Part shown: positions 54,418-63,056 of the stretch, one piece after another | How positions within the stretch are numbered: position 1 is the stretch's first letter | How the letters are laid out: every line of letters begins with the position of its first letter | Source of the DNA: Ilyomonas sp965199905 | GTDB lineage: Bacteria > Bacteroidota > Bacteroidia > Chitinophagales > Chitinophagaceae | NCBI GenBank assembly: GCA_965199905.1 | Contig: OZ241366.1 | Coordinates: 1,612,001-1,676,000, forward strand | Length of the DNA stretch: 64,000 bases | Direction: 5' to 3' | The notes under the pieces: model-generated | Database searches by the model: none | Seen by the model: only the letters and a program-made list of their open reading frames with translations | Told to the model about the DNA's origin: nothing | Translations under genes and position numbers: made by a program

Positions 54418-55500
54418 ATGCAATCAGGTCAGAACATCAGGAATCTCTCTCTTCCTGATCTCGAAGAATACTTCCTTTCTATTGGTGATAAAAAATTCAG
54501 GGCAAAACAGGTTTATGAATGGCTGTGGCAAAAAGGGGCGCAAAGCTTTGATGCCATGAGCAATATCAGCAAAGACCTGCGAGCCAGGCTGGCTGTAGAT
54601 TTCAGCCTGCCGGCGCTTACGGTTGATGCGATTCAGTATAGTGCGGATGGCACCGTAAAAAGCCGTTTTAAAACATTTGATAACCATGCCGTAGAAGGTG
54701 TTTTAATTCCTGCCGAAGAACGGAAAACAGCCTGCGTTTCGTCGCAGATTGGTTGCAGCCTGAGCTGTAAGTTTTGCGCCACAGGTTATATGGACCGTAA
54801 GCGCAATTTGTTGTTTGATGAGATTTATGATGAAGTGGTTTTGCTAAATCAGCAATCAGAAAAAGTGTATGGCAAGAAGCTGAGCAACATCGTTTTCATG
54901 GGCATGGGCGAACCTTTGCTGAACTATGCGCATGTGCTGAAAGCGATTGAAAAAATAAGTGCGCCGGATGGTTTGGCAATGAGCCCGCGGCGTGTTACGG
55001 TGTCGACTGCGGGCGTGGCGAAAATGATAAAGAAATTGGGTGACGATAAAGTTCGCTTTAAGCTGGCGTTATCTCTTCATGCTGCCAATGATACGAAGCG
55101 CAACGAAATTATGCCCATCAATGAAAGCAATAACATCAAGGCATTGATTGAAGCGTTGAATTATTTCTATAAACAAACCGGCAACGAAATCACACTGGAA
55201 TATATTCTCTTTCGCAACTTCAACGATTCACTCGCAGATGCGGATGAACTGATTAAAGTGTATAGACAAGTGCCTGCCGATCTGGTGAATTTGATTGAAT
55301 ATAACCCGATAGATAACGCCCGTTTTGCAAAGCCGGATGAAGAAACGGTGGAAGCGTTCATGAATCATCTTGAAAAGAACAGAGTGAATGTGAGAATGCG
55401 TCGCAGCCGTGGTAAAGACATTGATGCAGCGTGCGGTCAACTGGCGAATAAGTCTGTAGCTGTTAGCAGTAAGCCTTCCGCTATCAGCGATGAGGCTTAA
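54418..55500 (+). CDS. rlmN: Dual-specificity rRNA/tRNA adenine-C2 methyltransferase
   Basis: 360 residues from ATG 54418 (MQSGQNIRNLSLPDLEEYF). A radical-SAM enzyme that methylates A2503 of 23S rRNA and A37 of some tRNAs. The N-terminal accessory domain (FRAKQVYEWLWQKGA) is followed by the cluster motif GCSLSCKFCATG (Cys 113, 117, 120), VFMGMGEPLLNY, the SAM-binding VTVSTAGV and LALSLHAAND, and the C-terminal helical part. The second catalytic Cys sits near the end (DIDAACGQLA). It begins a + strand run of RNA-modification genes. Complete. Confidence 0.95.
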   Translation: MQSGQNIRNLSLPDLEEYFLSIGDKKFRAKQVYEWLWQKGAQSFDAMSNISKDLRARLAVDFSLPALTVDAIQYSADGTVKSRFKTFDNHAVEGVLIPAEERKTACVSSQIGCSLSCKFCATGYMDRKRNLLFDEIYDEVVLLNQQSEKVYGKKLSNIVFMGMGEPLLNYAHVLKAIEKISAPDGLAMSPRRVTVSTAGVAKMIKKLGDDKVRFKLALSLHAANDTKRNEIMPINESNNIKALIEALNYFYKQTGNEITLEYILFRNFNDSLADADELIKVYRQVPADLVNLIEYNPIDNARFAKPDEETVEAFMNHLEKNRVNVRMRRSRGKDIDAACGQLANKSVAVSSKPSAISDEA

Positions 55501-55583
55501 AAATTATATTTATAAAATCTTACTTACTAAAAAATACCTGATACAATTATCCATTCCTGTTGTAAAACAGCAAATTAAATACT

Positions 55584-56711
55584 ATGAGCAAAGCCGCTTT
55601 TGACAAGTTTATCAACCCAAAAACCACAGGTGCTAAAAAGAAAGAAGAGATACGCCAGGAAAAGAAAAAAGTAAAAGCGGAACTGCGTACTCAGGCCGCT
55701 GACGAACGTAAACGCAACGAATCGAAGTATGGCGTGGTAACGAAGGAAAGTAAATCGCAAATAACGCCTCAGCCTGAGCGCATAAACCGCGAAGAAAATT
55801 TTACCAGGAAAACTTATACAGTTAAAAGAAGTGATAAGGCTGTTGGCAAACGGGCACTTACAAAATCAGATACTCCGCAAACAAAATACCGAAAGCAGGA
55901 GCCAACGGAAGGTGCGCAATCCGGAAGAGTAACGCGTGAGCCTAAATCGCTGCAGTTACAATCTGCCAAAGACCAGATGCCGCTGAATAAATATGTGGCT
56001 CATGCAGGCATTTCGGGCAGAAGAGAAGCCGCTGAACTGGTGAAAGCCGGGCATGTAACGGTGAATGGAGATATTGTGTATGAACCCGGTTTTAAAGTAA
56101 CAGAAACTGATAAGATCACCGTAAAAGGAAAGCCTGTTCATCTGCAGAAAAACTTAGTGTATATCTTAATCAATAAACCCAAAGATTATATCACTACGGC
56201 TAAAGATCCTGAAGGCAGAAAAACGGTTTTTGAAATTGTTGCGCATGCCACCAAAGAGCGCATTTACCCGGTGGGAAGATTGGATAGAAATACTACGGGT
56301 GTTCTGCTGATGACCAATGATGGCGAGCTGGCGCAAAAGCTTACGCATCCTTCGTTCGAAATCAAAAAGATTTATGAAGTCAAGCTTGATAAGCCACTTG
56401 TAAAAAAGGATTTTGATGCCATTCTTTCCGGTGTGATGCTGGAAGATGGAATGATACAGGCTGACTCTGTTGGCTATGCAGATTCCAAAGACAAAAGCGT
56501 GATCGGCATTGAGATTCATAGTGGCAGAAACCGTATTGTACGTCGCTTGTTTGAACATTTGGGATATGATGTAAGAAACCTTGACCGCGTGATGTTTGCC
56601 AACCTCACCAAGAAGAATGTTGACCGCGGCAAATGGCGCTTTTTAAATGAAAAAGAAGTGCGGCTTTTAAAGTATCTCAACCAAAGTTTTGTACGAGGCT
56701 CAAAGGATTAA
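55584..56711 (+). CDS. RluB/RsuA-family rRNA pseudouridine synthase with basic N-terminal tail
   Basis: 375 residues. The first ~125 residues are Lys/Arg-rich and low in complexity (TTGAKKKEEIRQEKKKVKAE), typical of Bacteroidota members and probably an unstructured RNA-binding tail. An S4 domain follows (MPLNKYVAHAGISGRREAAE), then the catalytic domain with YPVGRLDRNTTGVLLMTNDG, where the Asp in GRLDR near residue 233 is the nucleophile site, and the closing SGRNRIVRRLFEHLGYDV. It converts a uridine of 23S rRNA, most likely in the peptidyl-transferase region, to pseudouridine. It lies 83 bases behind rlmN; an AT-rich spacer may hold its promoter. Confidence 0.9.
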   Translation: MSKAAFDKFINPKTTGAKKKEEIRQEKKKVKAELRTQAADERKRNESKYGVVTKESKSQITPQPERINREENFTRKTYTVKRSDKAVGKRALTKSDTPQTKYRKQEPTEGAQSGRVTREPKSLQLQSAKDQMPLNKYVAHAGISGRREAAELVKAGHVTVNGDIVYEPGFKVTETDKITVKGKPVHLQKNLVYILINKPKDYITTAKDPEGRKTVFEIVAHATKERIYPVGRLDRNTTGVLLMTNDGELAQKLTHPSFEIKKIYEVKLDKPLVKKDFDAILSGVMLEDGMIQADSVGYADSKDKSVIGIEIHSGRNRIVRRLFEHLGYDVRNLDRVMFANLTKKNVDRGKWRFLNEKEVRLLKYLNQSFVRGSKD

Positions 56712-56794
56712 TATTTTCATTTTAAATTCCTGTTTTACTATCACCGTTTTATGGATTGATAAGAGATATTTTTCTTATTAAAACATCATGCATT

Positions 56795-57529
56795 ATGATT
56801 ACAGCATCATTATCAAAAGAGCAGATTATATATCAGAATGATGACTTTATTGCCATCAACAAACCAGCAGGAATGCTTAGCATTCCCGACCGCAAACAAT
56901 CTGAAGCTTCGCTGAAAGATATACTGATAAGTGAGTTTGGAACCATTTATACCGTTCATCGGCTTGATAGGGGAACCAGTGGTGTCATTGTGTTTGCGAA
57001 GAATGAAGACGCGCATAGAGAACTATCGAAATTGTTTGAGGGAAGAGAAGTGAGCAAGTTTTATAACGGCTTTGTTCATGGTATTCCTTACCCTGAAAAT
57101 GGCACGATTGATACACCGATTGCCGAGCATTTTTCTAAGAACGGAAAGATGATGACACACGCCAAAGGCAAACCTTCTGCTACTGATTATGAAACGCTGG
57201 AAAACTTTGGTATTTACTCGTGGATGAAGTTTCAGATTCATACGGGACGAACACACCAGATCCGTGTGCACATGCAGGATTTGGGAAACTCGATTGTGAG
57301 TGATGATTTGTATGGTGATGGTCAGCCCGTATATATTTCAAAACTGAAACGACATTATCATTTGTCTAAAAAAGAAGATGAAGAACAGCCGATTTTAAAA
57401 CGCCTGGCTTTGCATTCTGCATTGCTTTCTTTTCAATTTAAAGATGAAGCTTATTCGCTGGAAGCTTCACTACCAAAGGATTTGCGCGCATTGCTGCAAC
57501 AGTTGCGCAAGTGGAAAGGAAAGGGTTAA
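56795..57529 (+). CDS. RluA-family pseudouridine synthase
   Basis: 244 residues from ATG 56795 (MITASLSKEQIIYQND); the frame extends upstream to 56756, but its N-terminus is unlike the family. There is no S4 domain. The catalytic motif VHRLDRGTSGVIVFAKN places Asp58 as the active residue. Later come MKFQIHTGRTHQIRVHM and LHSALLSF. It modifies a uridine in rRNA or tRNA; without an S4 domain it may act on tRNA or a short rRNA helix. It follows the RluB-type gene by 83 bases, forming a three-gene RNA-modification cluster with rlmN. The 3' end overlaps the end of the broken toxin gene by four bases (convergent). Confidence 0.88.
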   Translation: MITASLSKEQIIYQNDDFIAINKPAGMLSIPDRKQSEASLKDILISEFGTIYTVHRLDRGTSGVIVFAKNEDAHRELSKLFEGREVSKFYNGFVHGIPYPENGTIDTPIAEHFSKNGKMMTHAKGKPSATDYETLENFGIYSWMKFQIHTGRTHQIRVHMQDLGNSIVSDDLYGDGQPVYISKLKRHYHLSKKEDEEQPILKRLALHSALLSFQFKDEAYSLEASLPKDLRALLQQLRKWKGKG

Positions 57530-57831
57530 TATGATTGCGGGCTTTGCTTGGTATGCCTGACTTGGAGTAGCCGAATCACCTTATTCCTGAACCTGTAGGC
57601 AATACGATAATGATGTAATTCAAATGCTCGATATGTTCCATCATTATAGATCTTATATTTATCCGGACGATATATTTCAGAATTGGCGATTGATTTTTCG
57701 ACTGCAACAATAATTTCAGCGATAACTTTTTGGGCAGCAACAACCGAATCTTCGCTTATGTATTCATAAGCCTTTTTCATTTGCTTTTTAGATCTGTTGG
57801 TTCAATTTAATGAGTAAGTTTTGTCTACCAT
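57526..57831 (-). pseudogene. RelE/ParE-family toxin with an in-frame TGA at codon 10
   Basis: The natural start is ATG 57829-57831, which overlaps the antitoxin end (ATGGTAG). It reads MVDKTYSLN, then TGA at 57802-57804, then TNRSKKQMKKAYEYISEDS and so on to YRIAYRFRNKVIRLLQVRHT. The family has Trp at this place (for example SLxWTxRAKKQ), so TGG to TGA is the simple explanation. Translation could restart at ATG 57778-57780 and give an 84-residue protein lacking the first beta strand. RelE toxins cut mRNA in the ribosome and ParE toxins poison gyrase; this one is probably inactive or weak. Confidence 0.75.
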
Positions 57832-58066
57832 TTCTTTATCTCATTTAGCATTTCTGCATGAGAGATAAATTCTCCTTTTTGATATTCTGATTCTGCTTCT
57901 TCTAACTCTTTATTATATTCCTCAATTGTTTGTGGTTTCATCTCTTCATTATCTTTTCTAACAAAAGATTTTATCAACTCAAGCAGTGATTTCTTTTGCA
58001 ATACATCAAGCTTCGCTATACGATCCTGCAACTCTTTTCAACACTCACAATTTGCGTTTCCATCAT
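57825..58066 (-). pseudogene. Antitoxin of the RelE/ParE module, probably frameshifted near its start
   Basis: The frame METQIVSVEK from ATG 58061-58063 (or 58064-58066) breaks after ten codons. One base later the frame LQDRIAKLDVLQKKSLLELI runs on to EIKKW and a stop at 57825-57827. Adding one A to the AAAA run near 58033-58036 would join the two as EKELQDRI, a natural helix. A TTG at 58029-58031 could start a shorter 68-residue product. Antitoxins of this kind bind the toxin with their C-terminal part (SEYQKGEFISHAEML), which is intact. Confidence 0.6.
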
Positions 58067-58103
58067 TTTTATTTCCTACAAATCTAAACAAAACACCCGC
58101 AAC

Positions 58104-58142
58104 AAAAAAGCCGGACGCATTCGTTATACATCCGGCTTTTTT
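58104..58142. terminator. Bidirectional terminator of cysH
   Basis: AAAAAAGCCGGA paired with TCCGGCTTTTTT over 12 bases. It ends the cysH transcript on the minus strand and insulates it from the toxin module. Confidence 0.8.
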
Positions 58143-58157
58143 ACAAAAAATTCTTAA

Positions 58158-58862
58158 TTACTCCACATGCAAACCACATTCTTTCTGTGAAGCTTCCCAC
58201 CACCACCGACCAGCGCGCGGGTCCTCGCCCGGCTCTATAGCGCGCGTGCAAGGTGCGCAACCGATAGAAACAAATCCCTTGTCGTGAAGTTTATTGTAAG
58301 GCACATAATTTTGCTTTATATAATCCAGCACTTCATCGTACGACCAATGCAAAAGCGGGTTGTATTTGTATAATTGTTTCGCTTCGTTCCATTCAAATAA
58401 AGGCATATGACTGCGGTTCTCGCTTTGATCGCCACGAATACCGGTTACCCAAACTTTTGCGCCTTGCAAGGCACGGTTTAACGGCTCAACCTTGCGAATA
58501 CCACAACAAGATATACGGTTTTCAATGGCATGATAAAAGCCGTTAATGCCTTGTGTATTTACAAATTCCTGAACCGCTTCTGCCTGTGGAAAATAGGTTT
58601 TGATGTTGACGTTGTAACGATAGCCGGTGCGCTCCAGCAAATCATACGTTTCAGGAAACAAACGCCCTGTATCTATAGTAAAAATCTCAGCATCAATTTT
58701 ATTCCTGCCGATAATATCTGTTAGTACCTGATCTTCCTGGCCAAGCGAAGAAGAAAACTTAACGGCACCGGGAAACAGGTGCGAGAGATAACGCAAAGTA
58801 TCTTCGATGCTATGCTCGGCGGCAAACTCTTCCAGTATATTCAAATGCTCCATGTTGCTCAT
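58158..58862 (-). CDS. cysH: Adenylyl/phosphoadenylyl sulfate reductase
   Basis: 234 residues. It reduces activated sulfate to sulfite with thioredoxin. The PP-loop region SSSLGQEDQVLTD, then FTIDTGRLFPET, SCCGIRKVEPLNRAL, WVTGIRGDQS and the C-terminal catalytic KECGLH are seen. The four cysteines of CC...CAPC (SCCGIRK and GCAPCTRA) bind a 4Fe-4S cluster, which marks the APS-using type rather than the PAPS-only enzyme. No sulfate activation or sulfite reductase genes lie in the window. It follows the peroxiredoxin gene by 72 bases on the same strand. Confidence 0.94.
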   Translation of the reverse strand: MSNMEHLNILEEFAAEHSIEDTLRYLSHLFPGAVKFSSSLGQEDQVLTDIIGRNKIDAEIFTIDTGRLFPETYDLLERTGYRYNVNIKTYFPQAEAVQEFVNTQGINGFYHAIENRISCCGIRKVEPLNRALQGAKVWVTGIRGDQSENRSHMPLFEWNEAKQLYKYNPLLHWSYDEVLDYIKQNYVPYNKLHDKGFVSIGCAPCTRAIEPGEDPRAGRWWWEASQKECGLHVE

Positions 58863-58934
58863 TTATAACCAACCTTCTTAACGAATTTGTTGGAGTTTAA
58901 AAACCTTGCCAAGAACGTAAGGCTGATTTTAATC

Positions 58935-59573
58935 TTAATCAACGTCCGGTTGTGGCGTATAGCGCAAATAAGGTTTTACAATCTTTACGCCTTTCGGGAA
59001 TTTTGCATACGCATCTTCTGTTTTTACAGCCGGTGTAATAATTACATCCTCACCAGTTTTCCAGTCGGCCGGCGTGGCTACACTATAGTTGGCAGTTAAT
59101 TGCAAAGAATCAATCACGCGTAGCACTTCCACAAAATTTCTTCCTGTTGAAGCCGGGTAAGTGATCGTCAGTTTTATTTTTTTATCTGGACCAATAATAA
59201 ACAGCGAACGAACAGTGAAGTTTTCAGAAGCATTGGGATGAATCATGCCATAAAGATTGGCTACTGTGCGGTCTTCATCAGCAATTATGGGGAACTCAAC
59301 CGATACATTTTGCGTTTCGTTAATATCTTTTATCCAGCCTTCATGCTTGCCAAGCGAATCTACGCTCACTGCCAGCACTTTTACATTGCGCTTTGCAAAC
59401 TCATCTTTCAAGGCTGCGGTTCTGCCAAGTTCGGTGGTGCAAACCGGCGTATAATCGGCAGGATGTGAAAACAAAACACCCCAGCTATCGCCAAGATAAT
59501 CGTAAAAATTAATCTCACCAATGGATGACTGAGCTGTAAAATTGGGTGCGGTATCTCCAAGACGTAAACTCAT
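58935..59573 (-). CDS. 1-Cys peroxiredoxin (Prx6 type)
   Basis: 212 residues from ATG 59571-59573 (MSLRLGDTAPNFTAQSS); a longer frame to 59672 has an unlikely N-terminus. The catalytic peroxidatic Cys is in FSHPADYTPVCTTELG. The Prx6 C-terminal domain follows, with YPASTGRNFVEVLRVIDSLQ and VATPADWKTGEDVIITPAV. No second resolving Cys was seen, which fits a 1-Cys enzyme that needs an outside thiol. It destroys peroxides in the cytoplasm. It precedes cysH, which also uses thioredoxin-type thiols; joint regulation under oxidative or sulfur stress is plausible but not shown. Confidence 0.93.
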   Translation of the reverse strand: MSLRLGDTAPNFTAQSSIGEINFYDYLGDSWGVLFSHPADYTPVCTTELGRTAALKDEFAKRNVKVLAVSVDSLGKHEGWIKDINETQNVSVEFPIIADEDRTVANLYGMIHPNASENFTVRSLFIIGPDKKIKLTITYPASTGRNFVEVLRVIDSLQLTANYSVATPADWKTGEDVIITPAVKTEDAYAKFPKGVKIVKPYLRYTPQPDVD

Positions 59574-59788
59574 AATAATGCTTGCTTTTAATAGTTGATA
59601 ACCAGATTTGAAATGCGAAGATATGAATTCCCTACAAAAAGAGTGGACTAATAGATTGGTAAGAATTGTCAAACAATGATCATTATTCAGAAGCGCCTGT
59701 CAAACGTATTTGAAATAACAATCAATGTGCGCACTGCCCGGGTATATTCTGCCAATAAGTTATTTTAAAATAAAATACAGAATACACT

Positions 59789-59870
59789 TTGGCAGCCATC
59801 GTCTGTCACTCCGATTGACCGACAGTTGCGTACACCGCGGCGGATCAAGGGTCAGGGCACCGATTAAGCT
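59789..59870 (-). repeat. Dispersed intergenic repeat, copy D (most divergent)
   Basis: In reverse complement: GTGCCCTGACCCTTGAT ... CAACTGTCGGTCAATC ... GTGACAGACGATGGCTGCC, matching the two ends and the CAACTGyCG block of copy B. The rest of the 433-base spacer 59574-60006 shows no gene. Confidence 0.5.
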
Positions 59871-60006
59871 TTTTCTAATACACTTTGATTTGCTATTATT
59901 TTAAAGTAAACGCAGGTTCATTTTTCATTTTGCTACATCCCGATAAATTCTTTACTTTATACACCAATAAAGCAACAACCATTATTTCTTCTGTAAAATC
60001 TACTTT

Positions 60007-61167
60007 ATGTCAATTACTATCAATCGCCGCGACTGGCTTCGCAAAAGTGCACTGCTAACCGGCGGAACCGCCTTGATTCCATCTTTCCTGCAATCATTAC
60101 ATGCATCGCCATTGCGCACAGATAATACGTTAGCAGCAATAACAGAACTACCGGATGCTGCCCAGCCAATGAAAGCCCGGCTCATCTTTAATGAAAATCC
60201 GTTTGGTCCATCCGAGAAAGCAAAGCAGGCAATGGTTGAAGCAATGTCAATCAGCCACCAGTATGCATTTAACGATAGCGAGACGTTGAAAAAGATGATT
60301 GCTGATTATGAAGGATTAACACCACAACACATTCTCATTGGCGCCGGCTCCTCTCCTTTGCTGGCAGCCGCAGCCGTTCATTTTACCACAAATGGCGGCA
60401 GCGTTATTACCTGCGATCCTACATTTGATTCATTGCCAAAAGCAGCAGCAGATGTAAATGGAAAATGGATAAAAGTGCCATTGACAAATGAGTTTAAATT
60501 TGATCTTGACGGCATCAGCCAGCGCATTGACGGCAATACTTCATTGATCTATATCGTAAACCCGAATAACCCCACAGCAACCGTTGTGGATGCGGCGAAG
60601 CTGAAATCTTTTTGTTCAACTGTTTCTAAAAAAGTTCCGGTGTTTGTTGATGAAGCTTACATAGATTACTTACCAAATCCGCAGGAGACAACAACAATCG
60701 CGAATATTAAAAATGGCGATAACATTATCGTAGCACGCACGTTCTCAAAAATTTACGGGCTTGCGGGTATGCGCATTGGTTACATAGTAGCGCAGCCTGA
60801 AATGATAAAAACGCTGGCAAAATATGATACCGGCGATCTTGCGGGAACACTCACTTTGAAAGCGGCAATCGCTTCGTACCAGGATAAAGAATTTATGAAA
60901 ATGTCGTTTGATAAAACGATGGCTTCCAAGCAATATTTATACGATGCGCTGAAAAAAGAAGGCTACGATTACATTCCTTCTTCCACCAACTTCGTTATGT
61001 TCCCGATAAAAATGGAAGGCAGGCAGTTTACAGACGAAATGCTGAAACACGGCGCCGGCGTGCGTTTCTGGAAGTTTAACAACAAAGAATGGTGCCGCGT
61101 AAGCGTTGGCAGAATGGATGAAATGGAAGTGTTTGCGGCAGCGCTGAAAGAAGTAAAAGCGGCATAA
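60007..61167 (+). CDS. TAT-exported PLP-dependent aminotransferase (HisC-like)
   Basis: 386 residues. The N-terminus is a twin-arginine signal (ITINRRDWLRKSALLTGGTA, then a hydrophobic region and ASP). The body is a fold-type I class I/II aminotransferase of the histidinol-phosphate type: RLIFNENPFGPSEKA, GAGSSPLLAAAA, IVNPNNPTATV, VDEAYIDYL, and the PLP lysine 248 in TFSKIYGLAGMRIGY. Because PLP is loaded in the cytoplasm, export by TAT fits. So it is a periplasmic or surface enzyme, not the histidine-pathway HisC. Substrate unknown; a role in D-amino acid or amino-sugar modification cannot be told. It stands alone, with a NUDIX gene 71 bases behind. Confidence 0.88.
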   Translation: MSITINRRDWLRKSALLTGGTALIPSFLQSLHASPLRTDNTLAAITELPDAAQPMKARLIFNENPFGPSEKAKQAMVEAMSISHQYAFNDSETLKKMIADYEGLTPQHILIGAGSSPLLAAAAVHFTTNGGSVITCDPTFDSLPKAAADVNGKWIKVPLTNEFKFDLDGISQRIDGNTSLIYIVNPNNPTATVVDAAKLKSFCSTVSKKVPVFVDEAYIDYLPNPQETTTIANIKNGDNIIVARTFSKIYGLAGMRIGYIVAQPEMIKTLAKYDTGDLAGTLTLKAAIASYQDKEFMKMSFDKTMASKQYLYDALKKEGYDYIPSSTNFVMFPIKMEGRQFTDEMLKHGAGVRFWKFNNKEWCRVSVGRMDEMEVFAAALKEVKAA

Positions 61168-61238
61168 CGGCGGGTAGTGAATAGTCAGTGGTGAGTAGAG
61201 ATTTGAATAGGATTTACAGACTCTTTTAATAGAAAAAT

Positions 61239-61742
61239 ATGATGACTGTATCGCTTCGGGTTTACGGAATTTTAAAAGACAATAATAACCGCGTTTTGTT
61301 AAGCGATGAATTTATACGCGGCGATTATTTTACCAAATTTCCCGGTGGCGGTTTGGAAGTTGGTGAAGGCACGCGTGATTGCCTGAAGCGTGAATTTAAA
61401 GAAGAAACCAAGCTTAATGTAACGATTGGTGACCACATTTATACAACCGATTATTACCAGGTATCTGCCTTCAATAAAGATCACCAGATTATCTCTGTTT
61501 ATTATTGGGCACATGCGGAAGACACGACCGGACTGGAAACAAAAACAAAATTATTCGACTTTACACCCGAACAGGTAGCTGATAAAACAGCAAGTTGCGA
61601 AGTGAACCGCTGGATAGATTGGAGTGAACTGGCTGAAAATTCTGTTTCGCTGCCGATAGATAAAATTGTGGTTCGGATGATAAAAGAAAAAACGTTCTTA
61701 CAAGCAGAAGCACACAGCCCGCTGGTAAGAACGTTTTCATAA
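61239..61742 (+). CDS. NUDIX hydrolase
   Basis: 167 residues from ATG 61239. The NUDIX box fits GGLEVGEGTRDCLKREFKEE, i.e. G-x5-E-x7-RE-x2-EE, with Lys in place of the usual final Gly. N-terminal beta strands (VSLRVYGILKDNNNRVLLSD) and the WIDWSEL region complete the fold. Such enzymes hydrolyse nucleoside diphosphates linked to another group; the substrate is not readable. No obvious link to the aminotransferase upstream. The 3' end faces the PepSY gene tail to tail, 60 bases away. Confidence 0.88.
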   Translation: MMTVSLRVYGILKDNNNRVLLSDEFIRGDYFTKFPGGGLEVGEGTRDCLKREFKEETKLNVTIGDHIYTTDYYQVSAFNKDHQIISVYYWAHAEDTTGLETKTKLFDFTPEQVADKTASCEVNRWIDWSELAENSVSLPIDKIVVRMIKEKTFLQAEAHSPLVRTFS

Positions 61743-61802
61743 TAAAGATTGTTGCAAGCGATGATGTAATATCTTTTATAAAAACGAGGCTTCGAAAGTG
61801 TA

Positions 61803-62957
61803 TCAGGCATTCACCATTACCTTTCGAACTGGTTGTGCCGGTTTGTTTTTCTTCTTTCTGCCCTTCCATATCAGGAAGCCGGTTACAGGCAAACTGGCAG
61901 CAATAAAACTTCCGCAAAAAGCAAGAATTTTTGTAGGCAAACCACCGATTGAACCCACGTGAATATCATAGTTCATGCGCTGGATTTTATCAGCTACACT
62001 TGCGTTCTTGTATTTACCGGCATACACGCCTTTTACGGGCAATTCTTTCAGCGTATGCTGGTCAAAATAGTAAATATCGCGGTTGTAAAATGTACCCTCA
62101 CGATGATTGATTTCAAGCTCGATGGAAGAAGATTTTTCGGTTGGAAATTCAACGCCGATTGCTTCAAAAGGCTGTATAGTAACTACCATTTTTTGAAATA
62201 AAAAATCTGTTGAGGCAAGCGGCGAATCCGCATTTATAAACTTCGTAGTATCGGATGTGACGGACGGATAAGGCGGCATGCTTTTGCCGCCCGAGGAAAC
62301 AAAATAAACAGAACTGGCGAACCATTGAAAGCCCATTACCAAACCACTTAACGCAACAAACAGAACAATAAAGCTCGCATAAAAACCACCCACATTATGC
62401 AGGTCATAGTTCTTTCGCTTGGGCGATGCATCCCATTTTACAGAGAAGCGTTGCTTGCGGGCAGCTTTGTTTCTTGGCCACCAGAGAAAGATTCCCGTTA
62501 CCAGCATTATTACAAACACAAGTGTAGCACTTGCCGTAATTGGCTGACCTACTTTTGGTGGCAGCCATAAATAATAATGACCATTGATAACGATGCGAAA
62601 AAAATCGTGGCTCATATCTTTTACGCGCAATACTTTGCCCGTATAAGGATTGAGCAACACCTGGAAATATTCTTCCGAATTATAGTAGTATCCCAAGGCG
62701 GCTTTGTCTCTGCCTTCATATTCGACACTTATCAGCTTTCGGTTTTTACCCAACGCCTTTTCTGCATTCGTTTTTAAAAGCGATGGCGCTGCATAAGCTT
62801 TTGCTTCTGCGGTTACAAACTGTTCCGGTATCGTCAGCATTTCAATCTCGCGTTCAAACACAAGAATGCAACCCGTAATACCCAGGAAGCAGACTATAAT
62901 ACCAGACGCAAGCCCGAGCCAGAGATGAACTTTACCAGTGATTTTTTTAAATGTCAT
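61803..62957 (-). CDS. PepSY-associated inner-membrane protein (PiuB/FoxB-like)
   Basis: 384 residues with about four transmembrane helices: 13-33 (GLASGIIVCFLGITGCILVF), near 145, near 195, and near 350. Between the first two lies a PepSY domain (ISVEYEGRDKAALGYYYNSE). The helix pairs carry histidines (HLWLGL, HNVGGFYASF) that can bind heme or metal. Relatives (FoxB, PiuB) reduce iron or release it from siderophores on the periplasmic side of the inner membrane. It stands 99 bases behind a siderophore-type TonB receptor on the same strand, supporting a role in iron acquisition. A C-terminal basic tail ends the protein. Confidence 0.9.
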   Translation of the reverse strand: MTFKKITGKVHLWLGLASGIIVCFLGITGCILVFEREIEMLTIPEQFVTAEAKAYAAPSLLKTNAEKALGKNRKLISVEYEGRDKAALGYYYNSEEYFQVLLNPYTGKVLRVKDMSHDFFRIVINGHYYLWLPPKVGQPITASATLVFVIMLVTGIFLWWPRNKAARKQRFSVKWDASPKRKNYDLHNVGGFYASFIVLFVALSGLVMGFQWFASSVYFVSSGGKSMPPYPSVTSDTTKFINADSPLASTDFLFQKMVVTIQPFEAIGVEFPTEKSSSIELEINHREGTFYNRDIYYFDQHTLKELPVKGVYAGKYKNASVADKIQRMNYDIHVGSIGGLPTKILAFCGSFIAASLPVTGFLIWKGRKKKNKPAQPVRKVMVNA

Positions 62958-63056
62958 AATGCTTTATAAAAGCAGAAACCAATGCTTCCCTAAACTTTGG
63001 TTTCTGCCTGCCTAATACCTGCCTAATATATGTGACTTAACAACTGTTTTCAGTTA

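Noticed and set aside
31510..58066. Sequencing errors as the single cause of all one-base lesions
   Set aside because: Large genes such as gltB, the 4.8-kb adhesin, purL and both susC genes are unbroken, while lesions are confined to accessory genes; still, read support at each site should decide.
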